Assembly: GCA_026397595.1 (NCBI GenBank) | Contig: JAPLUO010000264.1 | Coordinates: 1-39,428 of the forward strand | Direction: 5' to 3' | DNA from: Caldifarciminota bacterium | GTDB lineage: Bacteria > Hydrothermota > Tepidihabitantia > Tepidihabitantales > Tepidihabitantaceae | Length of the DNA: 39,428 nucleotides | Shown: piece after piece, positions 6,828 through 15,689 of the stretch | Position numbering within the stretch: position 1 is the first letter of the stretch | How the letters are laid out: each line of letters opens with the position of its first letter | Translations under genes and position numbers: made by a program | The notes under the pieces: model-generated | Told to the model about the DNA's origin: nothing | The model's input: the letters and a program-made list of their open reading frames with translations, nothing else | Database searches by the model: none

Positions 6828-9800
6828 ATGGATGACAGTCACTTCGGCCGTCGCGAGCCGTCCGCCGAGGAACCAAACATTCCGGCTGATCTGGGCCTGC
6901 CGGGCAAACCGAGCATGGCGCGACGCAAGGGGGATAAGTATCAGGACCTGTGGGCGCTGCGCTTGGCATTGGAGCACTACACTAGGGGGACGGACTTTGA
7001 GATGTACCTTGAGTATGAGCTCGCGCAGAGCCTCGATGACATCGTCGTAGTCAAGAAGAACGATGTGGCCGGGTACCAGGTCAAGTGGTCAGCGGACCCT
7101 AATCTAGCGCTCGCAACCAGGGATTTCTTGATGCCTGGTGGCCGGGTGTACCTTGGAAAATTGGCCAGGGGCTGGCGTGGGCTCAAGACCAAGTATCGGC
7201 GTGCCACCGTAACGTCGCACTTGCTGTCAAACACGACGCTGGAAGATGACATTCGCCGAGTCTTGGCCGGCGAGAGCCTGCCAGTCAGCTTCTGTGCGGG
7301 GCGTGTGAGGACGTGGCGCAAGACGCTGCGTACCGAACTGGGCCGAGCGTCGGAACTCAGCCGGGCGGAGCAGCCGCATTTCCTTGAGAGTCTTAGACTC
7401 CATCTCTCACAGTATGGACTCGTCGAACTTGAGCAGTACATCCAAGGTGAGTTACTTGATCATCGGCTAGGGATCAGTGACTCTACCGCATACCTGAAGC
7501 TGGCACAGTTGGTGGAGCATCATGCGGTTGACGTAAAGGCGCCGATTACGAAAGACACCGTCGCGTCTATCGTCGGAGAGTACGCTACAAAACGGCGGCT
7601 CCCGCAGAGATTCGCTGTAGATAGGGGTTCGTTCGTGCGGCTGGCCGCCTTCAGCGAAAAACTCAAGAAGGCCGTTGCGCAGGCGGACGGCGGTTACGTC
7701 GTCGTTACCGGACCGCCCGGAAGTGGCAAGTCAACGTCATTGAGCATGTTCCTCGACGGTCTCCCCAGTGACAGATTCGCGGTGGCACGCTACTACTGCT
7801 TCGTTGACCTCAATGAGTACCACCAACACCGCAGACTCGAGAGTGAGACGCTCCTCGCTAACCTGATGTCGAGCCTCCAGGAGCAATTCCCCGATGTGCT
7901 TACGAGGCGGTTCGACTACAGCCCGGAGCACTTCACCGCGTCGCTTTCGACCTTGGGAGAAACCATGCTCGCCCGAGGTAAGAGGCTTGTTGTGCTCGTT
8001 GATGGCCTCGACCATGTCGAGAGGGCGGACGCGGAGCTGCATCACAGCGTGATAGATGCTCTGCCGAAGGTCGTCCCGAAAGGGGCAACGTTTCTGCTCG
8101 GAACGCGCGAACTACAGCGCTGGCCGACATTCCTCCAGACAGGTCATACAGGCAACCGCCCCCACTTGGCGATTCCTCTTTTCGGCATGTCCGAAGTACG
8201 CGACTACCTGGTCGGGAAGCACAAGCTCAGACTCTCGGCGGCCCAGGTGCGCAGAGCCCACCTGGTAAGCGAGGGTTTGCCGCTCTACCTGCGTTACATC
8301 GCCGAGCGCCTGAGGCAAACAGGCGACAATGACTTGGAACTCAAACGACTGCCGACGATACCCGGCGGAGAGGTCGACGTCTACTATCGCGAGATCTGGC
8401 AGCAGTTCGAACGACGAGGCGCGGGCGAGGCGCGCCATCTCTGCATCGTGCTGGCGGCGCTGAAGTTCGCTGCCTCCGAAGATGACCTGCGCGAGCTACA
8501 GAACCAGCTTGCCGCCCCCGCCTTCTCTGACGCCTTCGGCGCGGTGAAGCACCTGCTGCGCGAAAGGAACGGCAAACACCTCATCTTTCATGGCAGCTTC
8601 GGGGAGTTCGTCTTCGCGCAGGTTAGTGCAACGGAACGGCAGAGCGTGTATGTGGACATACACACATGGTTCAAGTCACGAGTCGGGACTCCCCTTTGGT
8701 ACTCGCACTCATTCTGGTATGCCTATGCAGCCAAGGACTACGAGTCCCTGAAGCGAACTGTCGACCTCCAGTTCACGGACAAGGCCATCTCTGACTTGTG
8801 CCCGGAACGGCACCTGCTCGCGGCAATTGATCTCGCTGCCGATGCGGCCAGAGACACCGATGACCTGGTGGCCCTAGCCCGACTCGGGGCTCTGAAGTAT
8901 CGAACCGCAGAGCGCTGGGGACAGAACATCGACTGCCGCCTCCTCGCCAGAGCCTTGTCGCGACTTGGCAGCGCGGAGGGCCTGCTGCGGCTAGTCTACG
9001 ATGGCAACACAGATGAGTGGCTGCAGGACACAAACCATACTCTGACAATCCTGGCGGAACTCGCGCGGAACGGCACCGCGAAAGACGGTGTGGCCGTCTT
9101 TGCGAGATGGCTTCGTCGCCACGAGGGCGCGAAGCTCAAGGGCAAAGAGGATATCGTCAACTACGCAGCCGGCCTCGGAGCATTCGTTGGCGACATCAGA
9201 CAAGGTCTCGGGTGGTCCGCCAGAGTACAAACCGCGCGAAGCGAGATGGAAACCGAGGAGCCGTGGGCGCCAGGCTACGCCCCAGCGGTTGAAGCGTACC
9301 TGGGAGTGCTTCCAGATGCGATGCTGGCCGAAACTGCGAGCATCATTGTTGGCGCGACGTCGAAGGAACGCAGACAGGTGTTGTTGTATTGCCTCGTGAA
9401 GGAGATGGCGCTCAGGAGCCACCGCATGCTGCCCATACTGCTGCGCCGCTACCTGAGGGAATTCCGGCCGACCAACAACCCGATGCTGGCATTTCTGGGC
9501 GCGGTAGCTGGGCTGCAGCCCAGAGTCGTCGAAAGGACACTCGGGGCAGCGGGCGTGCTCGGCAAGGCGCCTGCCGGGTACATACCAACGAGCGACTCGT
9601 CACTGGCCAGATTCCGGCTTCAGTGTATTGCCCAGTCGTACGCGGGCCTGCAAGAGACACTTACTGCGACCGAAGTCAGCCTTCTCGATGACCCGTCTTG
9701 GTACAACGGCTATCGCAGGTATCTCCTTCGCCTGGGCAGATACGTAGGACTACACCTGCTCAGTCGCCCGGGGTCGCCAGATGACGCACTTGAGGGCTTG

Positions 9801-12800
9801 GACATGCTGGCCTGTCTGCGAACCCAGAAGACAGAATACCTGGCAGAGTCGATCATGATCTGCCGCAGGGAGTTGGCAGACAGCCTCTTCTGGCTCGCCA
9901 GAGCAATGGCTCACGACCACCCGGATCGGCTGCCGGTGTTCTTCCAAGAGCTCAAAGGACTCCGCACAACCGCATTCTGGACGCGCCATTGGGGCATAGG
10001 CGAGTACAGCGAGGACTACTCCTTCGAGCTGGATATACACCAACGTCTGGCAAGCATCCCCGAATGCAGGTCGTACGTAAAGGCCCTGCTTGACGAGTGC
10101 GCGAAGAGCTACAATGAATGCCTGTGGTTGGAAGGCAGCACCCGTTCCGGGCATTTCCTCTTACTCTCAAGCATGGCTGCTCAGTGCGGGTTCAGTGACG
10201 CGGCTCGCGGTTGGCTTGACGACGGCCTGCGGCACTCGCTGCAGTATGGCGATCACAAGGATGTCACGCTCTCCTTCCTTATAGACACCATGAAGATGCT
10301 GAACAGGCACGAGCCTCCACAAGCTCTCGCGAGGTGCGCGGAGGTCATGAGGATGGTAGATTGGATGCCCAACGTGACGGACAACCGAGAGACGAGGGGC
10401 CTGCCGGCCGAGGTCTTCGGGGCTGTCGTAGAAGCTGATAGCACGGCCGCCGTGAAGGTCTTGCGCGAGTACCGAAGGACGAAGGGACGTTGGCAGGTCT
10501 TGGATTGTCTGCAGAAACTGCTTGAATCTACGCACCAAGCAGACCCAGAAGTGCTGTGGGCGCTGACATCGTGTTTCTCGAACGAAGGAGAGGACGGGCA
10601 ACAGAAGCAGGTCAACGCAAGATCAACCGTAATCAGGCACGCAGAGGCACGGGGCGATGAGACAGTCGTCGCTCGCCTGAGGAGCAAGCTGGAACACTTT
10701 ATCAAGACATGCATCGATCCAGCCCTTTGGCTGCGGCTCCAGTGCGAGTACTGGAAATCCCCGGATGCAGGCCCCACTTTGTCGTCGGTCTCGCCCGAGT
10801 TGGACACCGCACCCAAGTCCTACGTACTGGACGGCAAGACGGCTACTCCCTACGAAATCGAGGCCCGCCTCAGGCGGTCCATTGGCGAGTACCTCTCCAC
10901 AATGAAGAAGCTGCAGGAAGAGAACTCCAGCTTCTATTCGTCGTACCAGTGGGAACACATCCTGCAGGCACACATCTCCTCCGCCACCCGTCGCGTGGAC
11001 CTCGCCCCCGTTGAGGAGTACATCGACCCAAAAGCGCGCTACGTCGACACTCGCCTGTCACAGGAACTAGGCAAGAAGCTCCTTGAGTTCGGCGAAATGG
11101 AGCGTGGGTACGCGTACTTAGCGAAGGCCTACCAGTACGAACTGGACTGGTGGTACTGGCATTGGCACCGCGACACCCTCGCGGCCGTTGCTCAGTATGA
11201 CCGGAAGCGTGCAAAGAGTATGGCTGTCTTGGAGTGTCACAGGAGGATACGAGAGTCCGAAGGATACACGGTCCCACCGCTGGCGGCCACAGCAGCGGAT
11301 GTCTTAGGCGAGGCCGACAGCCTGAAGACAATCCACGCGGACTTTCGCGACTACTGCCAAGAGATGTTTCGCTCTCTGCCACCAAAGGACAGCTACGGTT
11401 GGATGATGATCTACCATGCCGGGCAGGACGACTTCAACCGGCAGGCTGTCGAGTACCTTGCCGACGAGTTGGCCGAACCGGAGATAGACTTGGGACTCCG
11501 CCTCATTGACGTATGCCGCGACCTGGGTCTGCAGTTGCCCGAGCTCGCGCTGCCTGTCTTCGTGGAGAATGTGTGCCAGTCGCCCCCGTTGGCCAAGAGC
11601 AGGCTTGCGTCAATCCTCTGGCTCGTGGCCAGTGAACGACCAGAACTCATGTCGCCACACCTCGACAAGGTGTCGCGCCTTGCGGATGACCCTCACTTCC
11701 AGAGGAAGATGGTCGCAGTCGGGATACTGCGGTTGGCCCGGCGTATTGCCGAGTTGCCTGCGAAAGCGGCAGCCCAACTGGCCAGCATTGAGTCGGACTA
11801 CTCCGCGAGGATAACATACAGAGCATTCCGCATCCTAACCGCGACACCAACTCCTGAATTCCTCACGTTCTGCAACGAGAGTGTCCTCGGCAGCATACGA
11901 CTTCAGGTTGATGCCTGTTGCCGCGTGCTAGGTCTAGACCTCGATTCGGTCTTGGCAAAGGTCGAAAGCAGCCTGTCCAAAGCAGGATGGAACTGCGAAT
12001 CAGCCAGAGAACGTGTCAAGGAAGACTGGAAGGGCTACGTGCATCCGCAAGATTGGCCAGTCGTCTGGCCGCTGAAGACATGTGACCTAGAAATCTGGGA
12101 CGCTTTCAATGGCGTGCTGGACGAGGTCGCAAGCAAGAGCCCGCTGTCTGACGACCAGAGGGAAGGCTTGTGGCGAGTTCTACATCCTGGCGACCCTGAG
12201 TGGGGGCGGTTGGCAGTGTCCCCAAGGCCGGCCGACATAGCGCCACTGCAAGCCACTGACAAGGATGCTTGGCTGGCCGAGCTTTCGCAGGCCAACGAGA
12301 CGGTGGCCCGCGAGACGCTGCAGGCAGAATGGTCGCCCGTCTACGATCAACGAGTGCTAAGCCGTATACTCGGCAACGAGGGGCGACTGCGGTCCTGGCT
12401 TCACATCTCATCAGCCCTGGTGGACTCGGGAACCGTTCCGACGGGAGCCCGCATCGAGGAAGAGTGCAGCCGTGTTGGGGCGCTCAGGTTCGCCGACAGG
12501 TATGAAGCCATGACGCAGCAACAGGCACGCGACCTACTGACGGCCGTGGGTAGTGCTCATCCACGCCAGTTCCTGCCGTTCATCCCGCTGGTGGCAGCGA
12601 AGATGAACTCTCCTCACTACCCGGGACTGAGTGAAATCTGTTCCCTGTGTGGATACATGATAGGGAGATATGGCCTTCAGTTCAGTGGTCTTGACCTGCT
12701 CGACGGGACGACCACCGTTGTTAGGTTCGAGAACTGGCAAGAAGGGTACGCAAACGAGGCCTACAGCCGGGACCTCGTGTCCTTTGGAACCAGACTTCTC

Positions 12801-12956
12801 GTGCACAAGTCCCTCCTGCAACGCATCTTCACCGACCTCGGAGTCGCGCTCTGCCAGACCGAGCATGAGGAGCGGCTGTACTACGGCAGCCTGTTCAAGC
12901 GGGAACCTTCCGCTCTCGTGAGTCGGACCACGTACCGCATTATGACCTTGGACTGA
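6828..12956 (+). CDS. Giant STAND NTPase with N-terminal PD-(D/E)XK-like domain (Avs-like defence protein)
   Basis: A 2042-residue single-gene module. Residues 30-90 ('GDKYQDLWALRLALE', 'YLEYELAQSLDDIVVV', 'YQVKW') fit a restriction-endonuclease-like core with Glu, Asp71 and Gln84-x-Lys86, as in DUF4297/Mrr-like effectors. The NTPase follows, with Walker A 'GPPGSGKST' (295-303) and Walker B 'LVVLVDGLDH' (Asp392, Asp395), then 'GTRE' about 40 residues on. From about 650 to the end the protein is helix-rich without obvious motifs, like the solenoid sensor of antiviral STANDs. I infer that target binding triggers oligomerisation and DNA cleavage. The start at 6828 is set by the promoter; the ATG at 6915 is an alternative. 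The gene stands alone and its base composition looks less GC-rich than its neighbours, suggesting transfer. Confidence 0.75.
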   Translation: MDDSHFGRREPSAEEPNIPADLGLPGKPSMARRKGDKYQDLWALRLALEHYTRGTDFEMYLEYELAQSLDDIVVVKKNDVAGYQVKWSADPNLALATRDFLMPGGRVYLGKLARGWRGLKTKYRRATVTSHLLSNTTLEDDIRRVLAGESLPVSFCAGRVRTWRKTLRTELGRASELSRAEQPHFLESLRLHLSQYGLVELEQYIQGELLDHRLGISDSTAYLKLAQLVEHHAVDVKAPITKDTVASIVGEYATKRRLPQRFAVDRGSFVRLAAFSEKLKKAVAQADGGYVVVTGPPGSGKSTSLSMFLDGLPSDRFAVARYYCFVDLNEYHQHRRLESETLLANLMSSLQEQFPDVLTRRFDYSPEHFTASLSTLGETMLARGKRLVVLVDGLDHVERADAELHHSVIDALPKVVPKGATFLLGTRELQRWPTFLQTGHTGNRPHLAIPLFGMSEVRDYLVGKHKLRLSAAQVRRAHLVSEGLPLYLRYIAERLRQTGDNDLELKRLPTIPGGEVDVYYREIWQQFERRGAGEARHLCIVLAALKFAASEDDLRELQNQLAAPAFSDAFGAVKHLLRERNGKHLIFHGSFGEFVFAQVSATERQSVYVDIHTWFKSRVGTPLWYSHSFWYAYAAKDYESLKRTVDLQFTDKAISDLCPERHLLAAIDLAADAARDTDDLVALARLGALKYRTAERWGQNIDCRLLARALSRLGSAEGLLRLVYDGNTDEWLQDTNHTLTILAELARNGTAKDGVAVFARWLRRHEGAKLKGKEDIVNYAAGLGAFVGDIRQGLGWSARVQTARSEMETEEPWAPGYAPAVEAYLGVLPDAMLAETASIIVGATSKERRQVLLYCLVKEMALRSHRMLPILLRRYLREFRPTNNPMLAFLGAVAGLQPRVVERTLGAAGVLGKAPAGYIPTSDSSLARFRLQCIAQSYAGLQETLTATEVSLLDDPSWYNGYRRYLLRLGRYVGLHLLSRPGSPDDALEGLDMLACLRTQKTEYLAESIMICRRELADSLFWLARAMAHDHPDRLPVFFQELKGLRTTAFWTRHWGIGEYSEDYSFELDIHQRLASIPECRSYVKALLDECAKSYNECLWLEGSTRSGHFLLLSSMAAQCGFSDAARGWLDDGLRHSLQYGDHKDVTLSFLIDTMKMLNRHEPPQALARCAEVMRMVDWMPNVTDNRETRGLPAEVFGAVVEADSTAAVKVLREYRRTKGRWQVLDCLQKLLESTHQADPEVLWALTSCFSNEGEDGQQKQVNARSTVIRHAEARGDETVVARLRSKLEHFIKTCIDPALWLRLQCEYWKSPDAGPTLSSVSPELDTAPKSYVLDGKTATPYEIEARLRRSIGEYLSTMKKLQEENSSFYSSYQWEHILQAHISSATRRVDLAPVEEYIDPKARYVDTRLSQELGKKLLEFGEMERGYAYLAKAYQYELDWWYWHWHRDTLAAVAQYDRKRAKSMAVLECHRRIRESEGYTVPPLAATAADVLGEADSLKTIHADFRDYCQEMFRSLPPKDSYGWMMIYHAGQDDFNRQAVEYLADELAEPEIDLGLRLIDVCRDLGLQLPELALPVFVENVCQSPPLAKSRLASILWLVASERPELMSPHLDKVSRLADDPHFQRKMVAVGILRLARRIAELPAKAAAQLASIESDYSARITYRAFRILTATPTPEFLTFCNESVLGSIRLQVDACCRVLGLDLDSVLAKVESSLSKAGWNCESARERVKEDWKGYVHPQDWPVVWPLKTCDLEIWDAFNGVLDEVASKSPLSDDQREGLWRVLHPGDPEWGRLAVSPRPADIAPLQATDKDAWLAELSQANETVARETLQAEWSPVYDQRVLSRILGNEGRLRSWLHISSALVDSGTVPTGARIEEECSRVGALRFADRYEAMTQQQARDLLTAVGSAHPRQFLPFIPLVAAKMNSPHYPGLSEICSLCGYMIGRYGLQFSGLDLLDGTTTVVRFENWQEGYANEAYSRDLVSFGTRLLVHKSLLQRIFTDLGVALCQTEHEERLYYGSLFKREPSALVSRTTYRIMTLD

Positions 12957-13096
12957 CCTTCCGCCGCCAGCGGGGACTATCGGGGACGGTAACCGTTTTC
13001 GCTCATCCGGGTAGCGGCTGACGGTTGGGACAACACCGGGCGCTTCACCTCTACGCGCTTCCGATTCCGGCGCGGGCAGCGATTCGGGGCGGGGGC

Positions 13097-13127
13097 AGCG
13101 GATAGCGGTGGGCAGCGAGAGCGGTCG
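13097..13127. repeat. 7-bp tandem repeat (AGCGGNN)
   Basis: Heptamers AGCGGAT / AGCGGTG / GGCAGCG / AGAGCGG, the same unit as at 5608 and 14882. Confidence 0.5.
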
Positions 13128-13146
13128 CCGTTGCCTGTCTCGGTCA

Positions 13147-13175
13147 TATCTATATTTCTAAAAATATGGAAATGT
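13147..13175 (-). promoter_or_regulatory. Orphan copy of an ArsR operator region
   Basis: Nearly identical to the operator/start region of the arsR gene at 33803: both contain ATATTTCTRAAAATATRGAA. Similarity extends a few codons into the gene ('TGCCTGT..GGT.ATATC' on the plus strand). Here the ATG is lost (CTATAT instead of CCATAT) and the -35 box is not conserved, and no arsR follows. It is probably what remains of a deleted arsR 5' end. Confidence 0.6.
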
Positions 13176-13312
13176 ATTACGTGGGTCGGGGGAAGGCCGG
13201 ACGGGTTCCGAACGCCGACTCTCTCTCTGGAGAGGGAAGGGGAGGAGAGGGCGCGTGCCGATGCGGGCGGCGATTCGGGGCGTCTTTACTCCTCCGCACG
13301 ACCGGCTATCAT

Positions 13313-13340
13313 TTGTCGCAGACCGTACCGGAATCATAAC
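13313..13340 (+). promoter_or_regulatory. Possible promoter of the nitroreductase-like gene
   Basis: TTGTCG (13313-13318), 16-bp spacer, CATAAC (13335-13340). A ribosome-binding site GAGAGGA follows before the GTG at 13355. Confidence 0.4.
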
Positions 13341-13354
13341 CGAGAGGAATCACT

Positions 13355-14062
13355 GTGAGACGCTACACCATTCCAGTCGCCGCGATGCTCGTGCTTGCCG
13401 CCGGCGTGGGCGCGCAGAACCAGGATGCCGGCGCGCCGGCAGAGGTCGCATTGACGACCAGCAACCTGCCGTTCGATACCGTCAAGCTTGTTCCGCCCGA
13501 CCTTGGCCGTCCCGCGCCGTTGATGCAGGCGCTGAAGGAACGGCGGTCGGTGCGCGAGTATGACGCCCGGCCGCTCACGCTGTCCCAGTTGTCCGAACTA
13601 CTTTGGGCCGCCAACGGCGTGAACCGGGACGACGGAAAGCGGACCGCTCCCGCGGCCGTGAACCAGCAGTTGGTCGACATCTACGTTGTCCTGTCGGGCG
13701 GCGCATTTTTATATGACGTGCCCGGCGGTCGGCTGGTCCCGGTTGCGTCTGGAGACTTCCGGAAGCTCGCGGGGAGGCAGGACTTCGTCACAACGGCCCC
13801 GGTCAACCTTGTCTACGTGGCCGACCCGGCCCGGTTCAAGTCGCGTCCCGGCGGGCCGGCAACCCCGGATGATGAAAAGCTGAACTGGAGCCGCATCGCC
13901 GTCGGTGCGATGGCTCAGAACGTCGGTCTCTATTGTGCCACCGAGAAGCTTGGCAACGATGTCCGCGCCATGGTTGACCGAGAGAAGCTCGGTCCGGCGC
14001 TCAAGCTGCGGCCGGACCAGGCGATACTCCTGGCCCAGACCGTCGGTTGTCTGAAACCCTAG
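13355..14062 (+). CDS. Exported SagB/nitroreductase-family protein
   Basis: A 235-residue protein with an N-terminal signal peptide ('MRRYTIPVAAMLVLAAGVGA') followed by a nitroreductase-like domain. 'LKERRSVREYDARPLTLSQL' near 60-80 is the FMN-binding N-terminal motif, 'LLWAANGVNR' follows, and 'SRIAVGAMAQNVGLYC' lies near 180. SagB-like members bind FMN and oxidise or reduce small molecules; the substrate here is unknown. Export to the periplasm is typical for many such proteins in gram-negative anaerobes. The start is GTG with GAGAGGA upstream. It is transcribed towards the ACR3/toxin-antitoxin array and is not part of it. Confidence 0.8.
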   Translation: MRRYTIPVAAMLVLAAGVGAQNQDAGAPAEVALTTSNLPFDTVKLVPPDLGRPAPLMQALKERRSVREYDARPLTLSQLSELLWAANGVNRDDGKRTAPAAVNQQLVDIYVVLSGGAFLYDVPGGRLVPVASGDFRKLAGRQDFVTTAPVNLVYVADPARFKSRPGGPATPDDEKLNWSRIAVGAMAQNVGLYCATEKLGNDVRAMVDREKLGPALKLRPDQAILLAQTVGCLKP

Positions 14063-14083
14063 GCGCGGCGGAGCAGGCTGGGC

Positions 14084-14150
14084 TCAGGCCCGGGACGGAA
14101 ACCAGCGCCGGGTTTTGAGGCAGATGCGGACCAGCAGGAGCATGACCCGG
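14084..14150 (-). pseudogene. ACR3 3'-end fragment A
   Basis: Read on the minus strand it gives '[20 protein letters not shown]' and a stop at 14084-14086, matching the end of ACR3 at 16218 ('[20 protein letters not shown]'). Many codons differ synonymously, so it is not a recent copy of that gene. Upstream the similarity stops at about 14143-14150. It lies directly downstream of VapBC. Confidence 0.8.
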
Positions 14151-14205
14151 ACTCGCGGGCAGGACAGACCCGCCTGCTGCTGCGCGGGCAGGCGTGCCCG
14201 CGGCG

Positions 14206-14589
14206 CTACCAGATGACCTTGACGCCGTATTCCCGGAAGACCGGGTCGACTGAGACCAGCGATAGGCGCTCGGCAAGCGCCTGCGCTGCCAGCAGCCGGT
14301 CGAAGGGGTCGCGGTGGAGGAACGGGAGCTTCTCTACCGCTGCGGCATGGGGCCAGTCGATTGACAATATGCTGAACCCGTCAGCCAGCTTCTCGGCCAC
14401 GTATTCCTCGACCGAGGCCGGCAGCACGAGCCGCCCGAGACTCGCCTTTATCGCCATCTCCCAGACACTGGCGGCGCTCAAGTAGAGTTCCGCGCCACCG
14501 GCCTCAAGGGCGCGGCGGGCGCGCCGGCTCAGGCGCGGGTCGCCGGTCACGAACCAGAGGAAGGCATGCGTGTCCAGCAGGAGTTTCAT
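14206..14589 (-). CDS. vapC: PIN-domain toxin (VapC-like)
   Basis: A 127-residue PIN ribonuclease. Acidic catalytic residues are visible at Asp6 ('LLLDTHAFLW'), Glu44 ('SVWEMAIK'), Asp94/Asp97 ('HRDPFDRLLAAQA') and Asp115. Such toxins cleave tRNA or rRNA and are held inactive by the cognate antitoxin. The start ATG overlaps the stop of the antitoxin gene (ATGA at 14586-14589). The module lies between two identical 39-bp repeats derived from an ACR3 3' end. Confidence 0.9.
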   Translation of the reverse strand: MKLLLDTHAFLWFVTGDPRLSRRARRALEAGGAELYLSAASVWEMAIKASLGRLVLPASVEEYVAEKLADGFSILSIDWPHAAAVEKLPFLHRDPFDRLLAAQALAERLSLVSVDPVFREYGVKVIW

Positions 14590-14819
14590 TTCGTGTACGG
14601 TTCCATCTCCGGCAGCGGCTCGTCGAAGCTGGCTTTGACCGTCACCCGCCCTTTGTCACACCCGAATCGGGGTCGGTGGTTCGGATGCGTCAGCGGACGC
14701 AGTTCCGCGACCGGTCGCCCGCGCTTGGAGATGTAGTACACGCGCCCTTTGCGGACCTGCTCCAGTAACTCGGACAGACGTGTCTTGGCCTCAAAGGCGC
14801 CAATCATCTCAGTCTTCAT
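14586..14819 (-). CDS. vapB: Phd/YefM-type antitoxin of the VapC toxin
   Basis: A 77-residue antitoxin. The N-terminal part 'MIGAFEAKTRLSELLEQVRKG' (split MIGAFEAKTRL and SELLEQVRKG) followed by 'VYYISKRGRPVAELRP' is the Phd DNA-binding fold. The C-terminal acidic tail should bind the toxin. The start ATG at 14819 lies 7 nt after the -10 box, implying a leaderless message. A perfect palindrome covers the promoter, which fits autoregulation. Confidence 0.85.
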   Translation of the reverse strand: MKTEMIGAFEAKTRLSELLEQVRKGRVYYISKRGRPVAELRPLTHPNHRPRFGCDKGRVTVKASFDEPLPEMEPYTK

Positions 14820-14822
14820 ATT

Positions 14823-14854
14823 AACTAGTCTATTGAACTAGTTGGTCAGGTCAA
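14823..14854 (-). promoter_or_regulatory. Promoter and operator of VapBC
   Basis: -35 TTGACC (14854-14849), 16-bp spacer, -10 TAGACT (14832-14827). An inverted repeat AACTAGT (14823-14829) / ACTAGTT (14837-14843) overlaps the -10 and spacer, as expected for a toxin-antitoxin autorepressor site. Confidence 0.7.
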
Positions 14855-14881
14855 GCTCGGCGGCCGCCCGCGTGCGGGGGC

Positions 14882-14923
14882 AGCGGATGGCGGTTGGCGG
14901 ATAGCGGTCAGCGGGTAGCCGTC
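14882..14923. repeat. Six 7-bp tandem repeats (RGCGGNN)
   Basis: AGCGGAT / GGCGGTT / GGCGGAT / AGCGGTC / AGCGGGT / AGCCGTC, in perfect register. It ends exactly where ACR3 fragment B begins. Confidence 0.75.
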
Positions 14924-14960
14924 AGGCCCGGGACGGAAACCAGCGCCGGGTTTTGAGGCA
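14922..14960 (-). pseudogene. ACR3 3'-end fragment B (39 bp, identical to part of fragment A)
   Basis: All 39 bases equal 14084-14122, including the stop-codon end, encoding 'CLKTRRWFPSRA' plus stop on the minus strand. With fragment A it forms a direct repeat around VapBC. Confidence 0.85.
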
Positions 14961-14991
14961 CGTCCTCTGTAGTCCGGCCGTCGCCCTGCTC

Positions 14992-15075
14992 TTCCGCCAT
15001 TCATCGTTCCGCGTTCAGCGGTCCTTCTCGACTCCCGCATTTCCCGCGGTTCGTCCTTCGCGCCTCGCCATTCCG
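14992..15075. repeat. Degenerate 7-bp repeat, TTCCGCN-like
   Basis: About 12 heptamers (TTCCGCC / ATTCATC / GTTCCGC / GTTCAGC ...) with weak conservation. No gene is visible from 14961 to 15185. Confidence 0.4.
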
Positions 15076-15185
15076 AATCAGTGCGGACGAACTGACCCGA
15101 ATGTCAACCGTCAAGACTTGACCCCGCTCGACTTACTTTGCCTCAGCCCGTTTGCGGGCGAGCCATTCTCGGCAACCGTCTAAGG

Positions 15186-15419
15186 TCAGGCAGTTCTGGC
15201 TTCGGCGAGTTTCGCCATTCTGTCCTGGACCGACTCCAGTACGGAGTCGCGCACGAATGTGCTCGCACTCAGAATCTCAATGCCGATCAGCTCGCCCTGA
15301 GCGTTGAGTTCGGCAGTGACATTCGGGCTGATCTCGATGCTGCCCGCTTCGGGTTCGTCCGAAGTGGCGAGATGAAGAACGTCGTCCTTCTCGAAGTATG
15401 TCAGATGTGCCTTATTCAT
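15186..15419 (-). CDS. DUF2283 family protein (probable antitoxin)
   Basis: A 77-residue protein with the DUF2283 pattern: 'LTYFEKDDVLHLATSDEPE', 'SIEISPNVTAELNAQGELIG' and 'IEILSAS'. In many genomes DUF2283 genes follow a small DUF4258-like toxin gene, as here, where the start (ATG 15419) overlaps the upstream frame by 8 bases. A role as antitoxin is inferred from the pairing. The partner is frameshifted, so the antitoxin may now be redundant. Confidence 0.75.
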   Translation of the reverse strand: MNKAHLTYFEKDDVLHLATSDEPEAGSIEISPNVTAELNAQGELIGIEILSASTFVRDSVLESVQDRMAKLAEARTA

Positions 15420-15689
15420 TTCTGAACCTTCCCGACCTCAATCGGGCGTTAACCTGCTGACGACTCGTGGCGTGAACCGTCACGGGTGTCAGCTCGTCAC
15501 CTTTCTGCTCGCAGGGAATCATGACCAGAACGTGACCACGTCGGCCGACGGCCACCAGGCGACCCGTCGTCGCGTCCACGTGGCGTTCCGTCCGGTTGCG
15601 CACAATACGCTCGACTATCGCGCGGTTGAACCGCGCAGACCGCAGCGGTACTCCATGTACGGGGTCCAGACGACCTGCATTTCTACCAT
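15412..15689 (-). pseudogene. DUF4258-like toxin gene with a frameshift
   Basis: The 5' part from the ATG at 15689 (AGGAGAG upstream) encodes 'MVEMQVVWTPYMEYRCGLR'. The 3' part in another frame encodes 'RFNRAIVERIVRNRTERHVD', 'LVAVGRRGHVLVMIPCE' and 'TPVTVHATSRQQVNARL'. Joined, these match the small DUF4258/BrnT-like toxin pattern. The frame changes near 15625-15640. The 3' part alone could initiate at GTG 15603 as 63 residues, but that would lack the N-terminus. It could also be a sequencing error. Confidence 0.65.

Larger units (their letters stand above)
12957..13312. other. Gene-free stretch with repeats and an orphan operator
   Basis: No reading frame here looks like a gene. It contains 7-bp repeats (13097-13127), an ArsR-type operator copy (13147-13175) and a degenerate relative of the palindromic repeat ('CTCTCTGGAGAGGG' near 13223). 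Confidence 0.6.
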
